64,000 bases of DNA from Tritonibacter mobilis. Lineage in GTDB: Bacteria > Pseudomonadota > Alphaproteobacteria > Rhodobacterales > Rhodobacteraceae. Of this stretch, positions 1 through 7,384 are shown in pieces (position 1 is the first letter of the stretch; the number at the start of each line of letters is the position of its first letter). The notes below the pieces were generated by a model. That model was not told the origin of the DNA, did not search any database, and worked only from the letters and a program-made list of their open reading frames with translations. A program made the position numbers and the translations under genes. The stretch covers positions 62,001 through 126,000 of the forward strand of contig NZ_LNWY01000019.1 in the NCBI RefSeq assembly GCF_001681715.1. Reading direction: 5' to 3'.

Positions 1-233
1 GCACACTCAAGATGCATGATCTTGCCCGCGAGGTTCTGGCGATTTCCGAGGCCGGGCTGAAGGCCCGCGCACGCCAAGGAGCAGGCGGATTGGTGCCGGA
101 TGAGACACATTTCTTGAGCGCCCTGCGCGAAAGCGTCGAGAGCGGAAAGGTTCCGGCGGATGAATTGCTGGATCGGTACAACGGTGACTGGAACGGTGAT
201 CTGAGCCGGATCTACGCAGACTACAGCTATTGA
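1..233 (+). CDS. gshA: glutamate-cysteine ligase, C-terminal end (partial)
   Basis: This is the last 77 codons of a gene whose beginning lies left of the window; the frame is open from base 3. The family makes gamma-glutamylcysteine, the first step of glutathione synthesis, in the cytoplasm. The piece (AREVLAISEAGLKARAR, VPDETHFL, then a tail ending DLSRIYADYSY) looks to me like the C-terminal helix and tail of the plant-type ligase common in alphaproteobacteria. Assignment is from memory of the family and the catalytic part is not visible. No strong terminator follows; a short GC stem before CCCCTTTTT near 269-292 may serve. Confidence 0.72.
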   Translation, partial: TLKMHDLAREVLAISEAGLKARARQGAGGLVPDETHFLSALRESVESGKVPADELLDRYNGDWNGDLSRIYADYSY

Positions 234-343
234 TGTCTTGCGCATCTCAATATCGATAATGCAAAAGCGGCGCTGCTGAGACGCCCCTTTTTCTTGCCCC
301 TGTTGTCCCTGGCGGCGCGGCGAAACCTCGCGTTGGTGGTGAC

Positions 344-370
344 GATTAAGGGGCGTTTTTCCCCCTAATC
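344..370. repeat. inverted repeat upstream of the 84-aa membrane protein
   Basis: GATTAAGGGG and CCCCCTAATC pair with one mismatch around a 7-nt T-rich loop, about 70 bases before the start at 439. It could be an operator or an attenuator hairpin. No family is recognised. Confidence 0.4.
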
Positions 371-438
371 TGATTCTTGTGAGATGACAGACGGCCCCTT
401 ATGAGAGCGCTCAATCTATCGCTCTGAAAGGTGTTCAA

Positions 439-693
439 ATGGGCAATTTCTTTATCTCTGCATTCGAGAAACTTGTTGGCGTCGTGATGGTTTTGTTGCT
501 GCTGCTCGTATTGGGCGGCACCGTTGTCGCCCTAATCGAGCCCAGTGCAGGTGGCATTTTGCCGGCGCTTGGCGTGCTCGTCGGCGGCACACTCTATGTC
601 ATCTTGATTGGTGGTTCGCTCTATCTGGCGTTGGGTATCTACAACAATACCAAGCGTACAGCCGAAGCGGTCGAGCGTCTCGCATCGAAATAA
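439..693 (+). CDS. small two-helix membrane protein, unknown function
   Basis: The 84-residue product has two long hydrophobic segments (about residues 12-34 and 40-66) joined by a short PSAGG turn, and a charged C-terminal tail with NNTKRTAEAVERLASK. It should sit in the inner membrane as a helical hairpin. An AAAGG ribosome site precedes the ATG. It stands alone between the gshA end and the convergent YHS gene, with its own upstream inverted repeat and a strong downstream terminator, so it is probably a single-gene transcript. I do not recognise the family and do not assign a function. Confidence 0.7.
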   Translation: MGNFFISAFEKLVGVVMVLLLLLVLGGTVVALIEPSAGGILPALGVLVGGTLYVILIGGSLYLALGIYNNTKRTAEAVERLASK

Positions 694-733
694 GCGCCCT
701 GTTCACCGTTCCCTCCGGTGTCAGTGTGCAAAG

Positions 734-768
734 AACGGGCGACAGGATATCCTGTCGCCCGTTTTCAT
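734..768. terminator. bidirectional rho-independent terminator
   Basis: A perfect 30-base palindrome with arms AACGGGCGACAGGAT and ATCCTGTCGCCCGTT is followed by TTTTC on the plus strand and CTTT on the minus strand. It lies between two convergent genes and can end both. Confidence 0.85.
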
Positions 769-796
769 GTCGTCGGTGTGAGTGGTGCGCGCCGTC

Positions 797-1282
797 TTAT
801 TGCAGCAATTCTGCGGGATCAGCGTCTTCGATGTTTTCCCAGTTCACATCTGCTTTTTCGATGTAGCCCGGAATATCGGTGACCCAGCGTTCCTGAATGT
901 CTTTGGAGAGGTTCAGGTAGAGCACATCGTCAACGATCTTCCATTGATGCGGGTCGCCATCGAATTTGAAGCCCATCGCCGCGCCGAACGCGCAGTACCC
1001 TCCGTAAGCGGGCACATAGGCTTCCGGGTTGGCTTCGAACAGGGCTTTGTTCTCCTCAGACGTAAACCAGTAGGTCGCCTCGTCATGCGTTGCGGTCAGC
1101 TTATAGCTGCCCTTGTTGGCCTCACCTTCGGTGAAATAGGCGACCGGGTCGAAGCCCTGCATCGCAAGGCCAGTGGATGAGGCGTTCACGTCAACGCCCG
1201 CAGCGAAGGAGGCAGTTGCCAGCGCCACAGAGAAGGCGAGACCGCCGAGGAGGGATTTGGTCAGGGATGTTGTCTTGGTCAT
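797..1282 (-). CDS. exported YHS domain-containing protein
   Basis: The 161-residue product starts with a typical signal peptide (residues 1-25, ending ATASFAAG), so it is periplasmic. A YHS-type domain follows, with GLAMQGFDPVAYF, then TYWFTSEENKALFEANPEAY and YGGYCAFG. YHS domains are small modules often linked to metal binding; here YGGYCAFG carries the only mature-part cysteine. I chose the ATG preceded by AAAGG; a longer frame exists upstream but adds an unlikely leader before the signal peptide. It is a single gene ending at the shared palindromic terminator. Substrate or partner is unknown. Confidence 0.8.
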   Translation of the reverse strand: MTKTTSLTKSLLGGLAFSVALATASFAAGVDVNASSTGLAMQGFDPVAYFTEGEANKGSYKLTATHDEATYWFTSEENKALFEANPEAYVPAYGGYCAFGAAMGFKFDGDPHQWKIVDDVLYLNLSKDIQERWVTDIPGYIEKADVNWENIEDADPAELLQ

Positions 1283-1501
1283 CGATTTGAACCTTTTGAT
1301 CTGTCCGGGGCCGAAATGCACCCGGGGGGGACGTGTGAAAAGGGACAGGTACTCAAAATCCTGTGTGAGTTGGGCGGGTGAGTGCCGCCACACCGACGAT
1401 TTGGGGAAAGATCTGATCACATGCAAAACAACTCAATTTGTCTGTGCGCCGGCGCAAGGTCGACCTGCGCTGCTGCGGTAAAACAATCCTGTGAGTGCAA
1501 T

Positions 1502-1533
1502 GTGAAAAGCCCCGCCGATGAGGGCAGGGCTTT
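1502..1533 (-). terminator. terminator after plsY
   Basis: Read on the minus strand, AAAGCCCTGCC pairs with GGCGGGGCTTTT (one mismatch) around a short loop, about 30 bases past the plsY stop. The remaining 1283-1501 stretch before the YHS gene shows a GC-rich leader with a G-run but no convincing gene. Confidence 0.75.
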
Positions 1534-1563
1534 GGAAATCATGGCTGTAGACGCTGGGTGGGG

Positions 1564-2172
1564 TTACTTCTGGCCGATCTTTGGCTCGCTCCCCGCCAGC
1601 AGCCGCGCGATGTTGTCCTTGTGCCGCCAAAAGATCACCAGCGTGAGGACGATCGAGAGCGCAACGGTCGATGGGTAACCCAGGACCAGACACCAGATCG
1701 GAGCAGCCACAGCCGCACAGAGCGCCGCCAGAGACGAAATTCGCCGCAGCAGCGCCAATGCGAGCCATGTCATGCAACAGGCGACGCCTACCGGCCAGGC
1801 GATAGCCAGCAAGAGCCCGAGGAAAGTCGCAACACCCTTGCCGCCCTTGAACCCCAGCCAGACCGGGAAGCAATGCCCGACAAAGGCCAACAGCCCCGCC
1901 AGCTGCGCCGCATCCTCGCCTGCCAGAGCACGCGCCAGCAGCACCGCCGCCGCGCCCTTGCCGCCATCCAGAAGGAGCGTCGCTGCCGCGGCGGCTTTGC
2001 TTCCGGTGCGCAGCACATTGGTGGTGCCGATATTGCCCGATCCGATTTCGCGCAGGTTGCCCAGACCAAAGGCCCGAGTGATCACCATGCCAAAGGGAAT
2101 GGAGCCGAGAAGATAGCCGATCACACCCCACATCAGGAGCATCGGCAGGGCGGTCTCAAGCGCAGGCAACAT
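1564..2172 (-). CDS. plsY: acyl-phosphate:glycerol-3-phosphate acyltransferase PlsY
   Basis: PlsY is an inner-membrane enzyme that moves an acyl group from acyl-phosphate to glycerol 3-phosphate, making lysophosphatidic acid at the start of phospholipid synthesis. The 202-residue product has about five hydrophobic segments and the family motifs GSIPFG (near residue 24), GSGNIGTTNVLR and GHCFPVWLGFKGGKGVAT. The start overlaps the stop of the dihydroorotase-like gene (GTGATG, either GTG at 2175 or ATG at 2172), so the two are translationally coupled. It is the last gene of the pyr transcript and is followed by a hairpin terminator. Confidence 0.95.
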   Translation of the reverse strand: MLPALETALPMLLMWGVIGYLLGSIPFGMVITRAFGLGNLREIGSGNIGTTNVLRTGSKAAAAATLLLDGGKGAAAVLLARALAGEDAAQLAGLLAFVGHCFPVWLGFKGGKGVATFLGLLLAIAWPVGVACCMTWLALALLRRISSLAALCAAVAAPIWCLVLGYPSTVALSIVLTLVIFWRHKDNIARLLAGSEPKIGQK

Positions 2173-3482
2173 CACGCCTCCTTCCGATAGACGGGTTCAC
2201 CCGCCACATAAGTGGCCAACACGCGGCCCTGCATCTGTTGGGTGTCAAACGGCGTGTTCTTGGATTTGGACTGTAGCTTGAAACGGTCCAAAACCAGCGG
2301 TGCGTCCGGGTCAAACACCACCAGATCCGCAGGCGCGCCTGCGCTCAGGCGGCCAGACGCAAGGCCAAGCCGCGTTGCGGGGTTAAGTGACATCGCCCGA
2401 AACAGCGTCGGCAGATCCAAAAGCTCTGCATGATAGAGGCGCATCGCCGCCGGCAGCAGCGTTTCCAGCGCCACCGCCCCGGCGGCGGCCTCTTCAAACG
2501 GCAGGCGCTTGCTCTCTTCGTCCTGCGGCGTGTGCATCGAGGAGATCACGTCAATCAGCCCCGTGCGCACGGCCTCGACCACGGCGAGGCGATCCTCTTC
2601 GGAGCGCAGCGGCGGCTTCACCTTGAAGAAGGTGCGATAATCGGCCACGTCCAGCTCATTCAGCGTCAGGTGGTGGATCGAGGTGCCCGCCGTGATGTCG
2701 ATCCCGTTGGCCTTGGCGCGCTCCAGCGCAGGCAGCGCGCGCGCCGTGGTGATCTGATCCGCGTGGTATTTGGCACCGGTCATTTCCAGCAGCGCAATGT
2801 CGCGGTCGAGCCCCATCCGCTCCGCCATGGGAGAGACCGATGGAAGCCCGCGCAGCGCTGCGAATTTGCCAGAGGTTGCAGCAGCGCCCGCCGACAGGCC
2901 CGGCTCTTGCGGATGGGCGATCACCAGCGCGCCACAACTCTTGGCATAGGTTAGCGCGCGCGAGAAAACCTTGGTGCTGGTGACCACGTGGTCGCAGTCG
3001 GTAAAGGCCACGGCACCCGCGTCCAGCAAAAAGCCGATCTCGGTCATCTCGCGCCCCTCGCGCCCCTTGGTGAGCGCGGCCATGGGCAACACATTGACGG
3101 GGGCGTCGGCCTGTGCGCGGCGGGTGACGAATTCCAGCGTCTCCGGGCTGTCAATGCAGGGCGTGGTATCGGGACGGGTGACAATTGTGGTCACGCCACC
3201 TGCCGCCGCCGCAAGCCCTGCGGATTTATAGCTTTCCTTGTGACGCTCGCCCGGCTCGCAAACCTTGACGCCAATATCGACGATCCCCGGCGCAAGGCAT
3301 TTTCCGCCGCAGTCTACTATCTGCACATCGGCTGTGTTCAGGTTATGCGCAGCAAGAAACGCGGCTTTGTCGCTTTGATCGGACCGGGCAAGGATATGGC
3401 CGTGCTGAACCAGCAGGCTGCCGGGGGCATCGCTGCCTGCTTCGGGGTCGATCAGGCGGGCGTTGAGGAAAAGCGTCGTCAT
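2172..3482 (-). CDS. pyrC: dihydroorotase-like protein lacking the metal site (PyrC'/PyrX type)
   Basis: The 436-residue product is a class I dihydroorotase homologue in the amidohydrolase fold, encoded next to pyrB. The key residues are not intact. Where active enzymes have DxHxHxRxPG, this protein has DIGVKVCEPG near residue 70, so both zinc histidines are lost. Where active enzymes have TDHAPH, it has SSMHTPQ, so the catalytic aspartate is lost. In Pseudomonas and many alphaproteobacteria such PyrC' proteins are structural partners of aspartate transcarbamoylase. I infer the same here, and that the working dihydroorotase is encoded elsewhere. Annotation as an active enzyme would be misleading. 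Confidence 0.88.
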   Translation of the reverse strand: MTTLFLNARLIDPEAGSDAPGSLLVQHGHILARSDQSDKAAFLAAHNLNTADVQIVDCGGKCLAPGIVDIGVKVCEPGERHKESYKSAGLAAAAGGVTTIVTRPDTTPCIDSPETLEFVTRRAQADAPVNVLPMAALTKGREGREMTEIGFLLDAGAVAFTDCDHVVTSTKVFSRALTYAKSCGALVIAHPQEPGLSAGAAATSGKFAALRGLPSVSPMAERMGLDRDIALLEMTGAKYHADQITTARALPALERAKANGIDITAGTSIHHLTLNELDVADYRTFFKVKPPLRSEEDRLAVVEAVRTGLIDVISSMHTPQDEESKRLPFEEAAAGAVALETLLPAAMRLYHAELLDLPTLFRAMSLNPATRLGLASGRLSAGAPADLVVFDPDAPLVLDRFKLQSKSKNTPFDTQQMQGRVLATYVAGEPVYRKEA

Positions 3483-3531
3483 CAGACCGGGTCCTTCGCA
3501 AATGTCGGGCGGGCAGGGGGGCAGGGCGCGG

Positions 3532-4065
3532 TCATGTGGCCAGCGCCCAGATCAGCAGGAAAATCAGCAGCATCACCACTGCAAACAAAGACGCTCCGAT
3601 GCGTCGGGCGCGGTTGCGGGCGTCGCGGGGCGATGTGCGCAGGGACGGCTGGGCCGCATCGCTTGGGATCGCGCCGGGGGCGGACCAGTCGGTTTTGACC
3701 TCGCCGAGACGCGCCACCAACATGAGGCTGCTGGCCGGGGTCAGCCGGGTCTCTGCCCCGTCAAAGGCGCGGGCGCGCAGCACCAGAACCCAGCCGCTGA
3801 GACCATCCAGAGCCATGCCGTGTGCGGAAAGATCAGCCTCGGAGACCCCCATGCCCTCGCGCAGATACCCCAGCAATCCCAGACCTTCGAGGTCCTCGAC
3901 GGGGAAGATCTCCGCTTGCCCCATGTCCAGTGCGGGCAGGCCCAACACTTGCGCCAATGCGCCATCTTCGTCGCGCAGGAATTTTGCCTGCTCTACCGGC
4001 ATCTCGAGGGTAAAGACCAGCACCTGATCGCGGGCACCCTTGGGGATTTCGATCACATCACCCAT
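3532..4065 (-). CDS. conserved membrane-anchored protein of the pyr cluster, unknown function
   Basis: The 177-residue product lies between pyrB (5 bases upstream) and the dihydroorotase-like gene (49 bases downstream), so it is almost certainly on the same transcript. Residues 1-130 form a soluble mixed domain beginning MGDVIEIPKGARDQVLVF. A basic stretch DARNRARR is followed by one C-terminal helix (about 156-175, VVMLLIFLLIWAL), so it looks tail-anchored. I recognise no enzyme motif. Position suggests a role connected with membrane placement of the PyrB/PyrC' complex or with PlsY, but that is only a guess. Confidence 0.75.
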   Translation of the reverse strand: MGDVIEIPKGARDQVLVFTLEMPVEQAKFLRDEDGALAQVLGLPALDMGQAEIFPVEDLEGLGLLGYLREGMGVSEADLSAHGMALDGLSGWVLVLRARAFDGAETRLTPASSLMLVARLGEVKTDWSAPGAIPSDAAQPSLRTSPRDARNRARRIGASLFAVVMLLIFLLIWALAT

Positions 4066-4070
4066 CGCGC

Positions 4071-5030
4071 TCAGGACGCCTCGGCCTGACGGATGCTACG
4101 CAGGTTACGCGCCAGCAGGTCCATCGCGGCCATGCGCACGGCCACACCCATCTCCACCTGTTCCTGAATGACGGAGCGTTTGATGTCATCGGCGATGGTG
4201 CCGTCGATCTCCACGCCGCGATTCATCGGGCCCGGGTGCATGACGATGGCGTCGGGCTTGGCCAGCGCCAGCTTTTCGGCATCCAGCCCGTAGCGATAGA
4301 AATATTCGCGTTCCGAGGGGATGAAACCGCCGTCCATACGCTCCTTTTGTAGGCGCAGCATCATGACCACATCGACGTCCTTCAGCCCTTCGCGCATGTC
4401 GTCATAGATTTCGGCGCCAAACTCCGCAAATTGCTGCGGCACCAACGTGGGCGGGCCGATCAGGCGGATGCGGTTTTCCATCTTGCCCAGCAGGATCAGG
4501 TTCGACCGAGCCACCCGCGAGTGGGTAACATCACCGCAAATCGCGATATTCAGCCGGTGCAGCCGCCCTTTGGCGCGCCGGATCGTCAGCGCATCCAGCA
4601 GCGCCTGCGTCGGATGCTCGTGCCGTCCGTCGCCGGCGTTCAGTACCGCGCAGTTCACCTTTTGCGCCAAGAGATCCACCGCGCCGGAATGCGGGTGGCG
4701 CACCACCAGCAGATCGGGGTGCATGGCGTTCAGCGTCATGGCGGTGTCGATCAGGGTTTCGCCTTTTTTGATCGAGGACGCCTGCATCGCCATGTTCATC
4801 ACATCCGCGCCCAGACGCTTGCCCGCCAGCTCGAAACTGGCCTGGGTGCGGGTGGAATTTTCAAAGAACATATTGATCTGGGTGAGGCCGGCCAGCGCCT
4901 CGGAGTGTTTCTCGGTCTGCCGGTTCAGCGCGACATAGTCTTCGGCCAGATCCAGAATGGCGGTGATCTCATGTGGCCGAAGCGGCTCGATCCCGAGGAG
5001 GTGAGATTGGTCGAAAGAGGGGGGCTGCAT
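4071..5030 (-). CDS. pyrB: aspartate carbamoyltransferase catalytic subunit
   Basis: PyrB joins carbamoyl phosphate and aspartate in the committed step of pyrimidine synthesis. The 319-residue product has the carbamoyl-phosphate loop [13 protein letters not shown], the HPTQALLD motif and [11 protein letters not shown]. The loop reads STRTQ where the textbook form is STRTR; this is usual in the branch that pairs PyrB with a dead dihydroorotase. No pyrI regulatory gene is present. The ATG was chosen because [17 protein letters not shown] is a normal PyrB N-terminus; a longer upstream frame is poor in character. It heads the pyrB - membrane protein - pyrC' - plsY run. Confidence 0.95.
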   Translation of the reverse strand: MQPPSFDQSHLLGIEPLRPHEITAILDLAEDYVALNRQTEKHSEALAGLTQINMFFENSTRTQASFELAGKRLGADVMNMAMQASSIKKGETLIDTAMTLNAMHPDLLVVRHPHSGAVDLLAQKVNCAVLNAGDGRHEHPTQALLDALTIRRAKGRLHRLNIAICGDVTHSRVARSNLILLGKMENRIRLIGPPTLVPQQFAEFGAEIYDDMREGLKDVDVVMMLRLQKERMDGGFIPSEREYFYRYGLDAEKLALAKPDAIVMHPGPMNRGVEIDGTIADDIKRSVIQEQVEMGVAVRMAAMDLLARNLRSIRQAEAS

Positions 5031-5155
5031 GGGCGAACTCCGCGCTGTTTCGGCCCTTATAGGAGGGCTGTGCCTATGGGGCAAGCGGTGGTCAGGACCG
5101 CGTGGGCGGCTCTGCAAAAATTGTCGTTAGAGAGGCCAGCCTAGCGCCAGGATGC

Positions 5156-5230
5156 GCGCCGCGTCAGCGGCGCCCGGCCCAACGGGAGGGAATGCATCTT
5201 TGATGCAGATCCGACGGGCGGGAGCGCTAC
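5156..5230. repeat. palindromic intergenic repeat, copy 1
   Basis: The element holds a perfect hairpin GCGCCGC-GTCA-GCGGCGC, then CCGGCCCAACGGGAGGG, a second hairpin TGCATC-TTT-GATGCA, and ACGGGCGGGAGCGCT. The same order recurs near 19.55 kb and twice at 28.3-28.5 kb. It lies between yqgE and pyrB, which are read in the same direction. Confidence 0.75.
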
Positions 5231-5266
5231 GGTTTCGAGTTTTGTCTGTCGCCAGCGGCCAAGATC

Positions 5267-5821
5267 TCAGGCATGGCCTGCATCCATCGACAGGTTCAGC
5301 GGGGTCACACCCAGACTGGCCAGTGCCGCTTCCCACTTGGTGTCCGCAGTGTCGGTAAAGATCATTTCCGGCTCGGCATCCGTGGTAAGCCAGCCGTTTT
5401 GCGCGATCTCGTCTTCCAACTGCCCCGGTCCCCAGCCTGCATAGCCCAGCATCACGAGATACCGCTCAGGCCCGCGTCCTTCTGCGATGTCTTCCAGAAT
5501 ATCCAATGTCGCGGTCATGGAGAATCCGGGCTTTACCGGCAGCGAATTGACAGTGGAGATATATTCATCCGAGTGCAGCACAAATCCGCGCTGGGTTTCC
5601 ACTGGCCCGCCAAAATAGACGGGCGCACTTGCGATGGCGGGTTCGATATCGATTTCAAGCTGATCCATCAGGGTTTGCAGCGCCACGCCGGGCGCGAGCT
5701 TGTTGATGATCAGCCCCATCGCTCCCTCATCCCCGTGCGAACACAGGAATACCACCGAGTTGTCAAACCGGGGATCCCCGATTCCCGGCATGGCGATCAG
5801 CAACTTACCTGTCAGTTCCAT
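5267..5821 (-). CDS. YqgE/AlgH family protein (UPF0301)
   Basis: The 184-residue product matches the YqgE/AlgH family along its length: LTGKLLIAMPGIGDPRFDNSV at the N-terminus, then GAMGLIINK, VYFGGPVE, RGFVLHS and GYAGWGPGQLE. The family is widespread and probably cytoplasmic; its biochemical role is not settled. The ATG used gives the normal MELTGKLL start; upstream codons in frame look non-coding. It is divergent from the DsbD-N protein gene, and the roughly 180 bases between them must hold both promoters. Confidence 0.92.
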   Translation of the reverse strand: MELTGKLLIAMPGIGDPRFDNSVVFLCSHGDEGAMGLIINKLAPGVALQTLMDQLEIDIEPAIASAPVYFGGPVETQRGFVLHSDEYISTVNSLPVKPGFSMTATLDILEDIAEGRGPERYLVMLGYAGWGPGQLEDEIAQNGWLTTDAEPEMIFTDTADTKWEAALASLGVTPLNLSMDAGHA

Positions 5822-6000
5822 GTGACTGCCTCTGTTGCGGCGCGTGGCCTTTCCACCCAGCATGACGCGCAGGCGCGACACTTGCAACCCTGCCTCCGCC
5901 TCTGGGAAATTCACTTTCCATGTCACGATTGAGTTATTTTACGCGCGCCTCTCTGGGTTGTGACTTGGCTTTAACGACGCAAGCGGCAATAGCTTCGGGC

Positions 6001-6825
6001 ATGATTTCGATACTTCGCTCCTGCCTCGCGCCTGCTTTGCTCGCCTGTGCCACTTTGATTGTGGCTCCGGGCATCGCCTCGGCGCGTGAAAATCTGGATA
6101 AGCTTGTCTCGATTGAGGTGCTGGATGGCGGCCCGACGCAGAATGGCCGCTATATGGGCGCTTTGCGTCTGCGGCTTGCAGAGGGGTGGAAAACCTACTG
6201 GCGCGCGCCGGGCGATGCGGGCATTCCGCCGCAGTTTAACTGGCAAGGGTCGCGCAACGTCGCCGATCTGCGCATCACATGGCCCACGCCCGAGGTGTTC
6301 CTGACCTCTGGAATGCGCACCATCGGGTATCACGATGAACTGGTGCTCCCGATTGAAATCACCCCCAAGACACCGGGCCAGCCGATCCGCATCAAGGGCC
6401 GGATGGAGTTGGGTCTGTGCAAGGATGTTTGCATCCCGTCCGAACTGCGCTTTGACCATCGCGCCGACCTCGCCGCCGGACGCCATCCCGCGATTGCCGC
6501 GGCACTGGCCGCGCGACCCTACACGGCGGCCGAGGCTCAGGTGCGCGGTGTGACCTGTCACCTTTCGCCAACGCCATATGGTATGAAAGTGTCGGCTCGG
6601 ATTTCCATGCCCTCTGTGGGCGGTGAGGAATACGCGGTGATCGAAGGGGGAGGTGCCTTGGTTGCGACAGAGACCAAATCCTGGCGCGAAGGTCGCGAAT
6701 TGGTGGCCGAGGCTGAGCTTTTGCCTGCAAGCAACGGTCCCGTTGCGGTTGACCGCTCCGCCCTGCGCTTTACGGTGCTGGGCAAATCACATGCGGTAGA
6801 CATCCGAGGCTGTACTTCGGGCTAA
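6001..6825 (+). CDS. stand-alone DsbD/ScsB N-terminal domain protein, periplasmic
   Basis: The 274-residue product has a signal peptide (about residues 1-27, ending GIASA) and then a DsbD-N-like beta-sandwich domain: GWKTYWRAPGDAGIPPQFNW, RTIGYHDELVLPI and the cysteine motif GLCKDVCIP. In DsbD and ScsB this domain passes electrons from the membrane domain to periplasmic thiol proteins. Here the membrane and thioredoxin domains are absent and no partner gene is next to it. CxxxC spacing resembles ScsB more than E. coli DsbD. The start at the inner ATG gives a clean signal peptide; an earlier in-frame ATG would extend into the yqgE promoter. Function is likely periplasmic thiol redox, target unknown. 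Confidence 0.82.
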   Translation: MISILRSCLAPALLACATLIVAPGIASARENLDKLVSIEVLDGGPTQNGRYMGALRLRLAEGWKTYWRAPGDAGIPPQFNWQGSRNVADLRITWPTPEVFLTSGMRTIGYHDELVLPIEITPKTPGQPIRIKGRMELGLCKDVCIPSELRFDHRADLAAGRHPAIAAALAARPYTAAEAQVRGVTCHLSPTPYGMKVSARISMPSVGGEEYAVIEGGGALVATETKSWREGRELVAEAELLPASNGPVAVDRSALRFTVLGKSHAVDIRGCTSG

Positions 6826-6892
6826 AGGCTTGGTTCTTGCCAGGTCCATGTTGTCGCCGCGTCCTTTGTGTCGACAGAAGGCCCTTATCCTG

Positions 6893-7384
6893 ATGACTGA
6901 TATTACCCCGGCCCCACCGCGCCGACCGATCCTTGGCGCTCTTGGGGTCGTTTGCGCCCATATCGAGGGTGAGGATTGCGTGATCCTTGTGAAGCGCAAG
7001 AACCCGCCCAATGCGGGCACATGGGGGTTTCCCGGTGGTCATGTGGAACTGGGCGAAACAGCCGCCGAGGCCGCCGCGCGGGAGCTTTTTGAAGAAACCG
7101 GCGTTATCGCAGAGCCCGGCGCGCAGTTGATGACGCTCGACGTGATCCCGCGCAATGCCGATGGCTCGGTGGGCGGGCAGTATTTTCTCGTGGCGACGCT
7201 GTGCCATTATATGTCTGGCCAGCCAGTTCCTGATGATGACGCGCTGGAGGCTCGTTGGGTGCCGGTTGCGCGGATCGAGGACCTGGGCCTTGAGTTGCTG
7301 GACCGGGTGGCGGATCTGGCGCGAATGGCTCAGATCGCTCGGCGAGAAGAGTCCCGCGTGGCTCCCAACGCGCCGATTACATAA
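6893..7384 (+). CDS. Nudix hydrolase
   Basis: The 163-residue protein carries a full Nudix box, GHVELGETAAEAAARELFEETG, spread over residues about 48-70, after a domain start typed ALGVVCAHIEGEDCVILVKRK. Nudix enzymes hydrolyse nucleoside diphosphates linked to another group; the substrate cannot be read from sequence, though this compact form resembles MutT/NUDT15-like pyrophosphatases. Its last 18 or so codons overlap the 3' end of the RND pump gene on the other strand by 55 bases. The chosen ATG gives MTDITPAPPRRP; an earlier in-frame start only adds a basic leader. Confidence 0.9.
   Translation: MTDITPAPPRRPILGALGVVCAHIEGEDCVILVKRKNPPNAGTWGFPGGHVELGETAAEAAARELFEETGVIAEPGAQLMTLDVIPRNADGSVGGQYFLVATLCHYMSGQPVPDDDALEARWVPVARIEDLGLELLDRVADLARMAQIARREESRVAPNAPIT

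Noticed and set aside
5127-5336. 69-codon minus-strand frame over repeat copy 1
   Set aside because: It consists mostly of repeat sequence and the yqgE 3' end in another frame.
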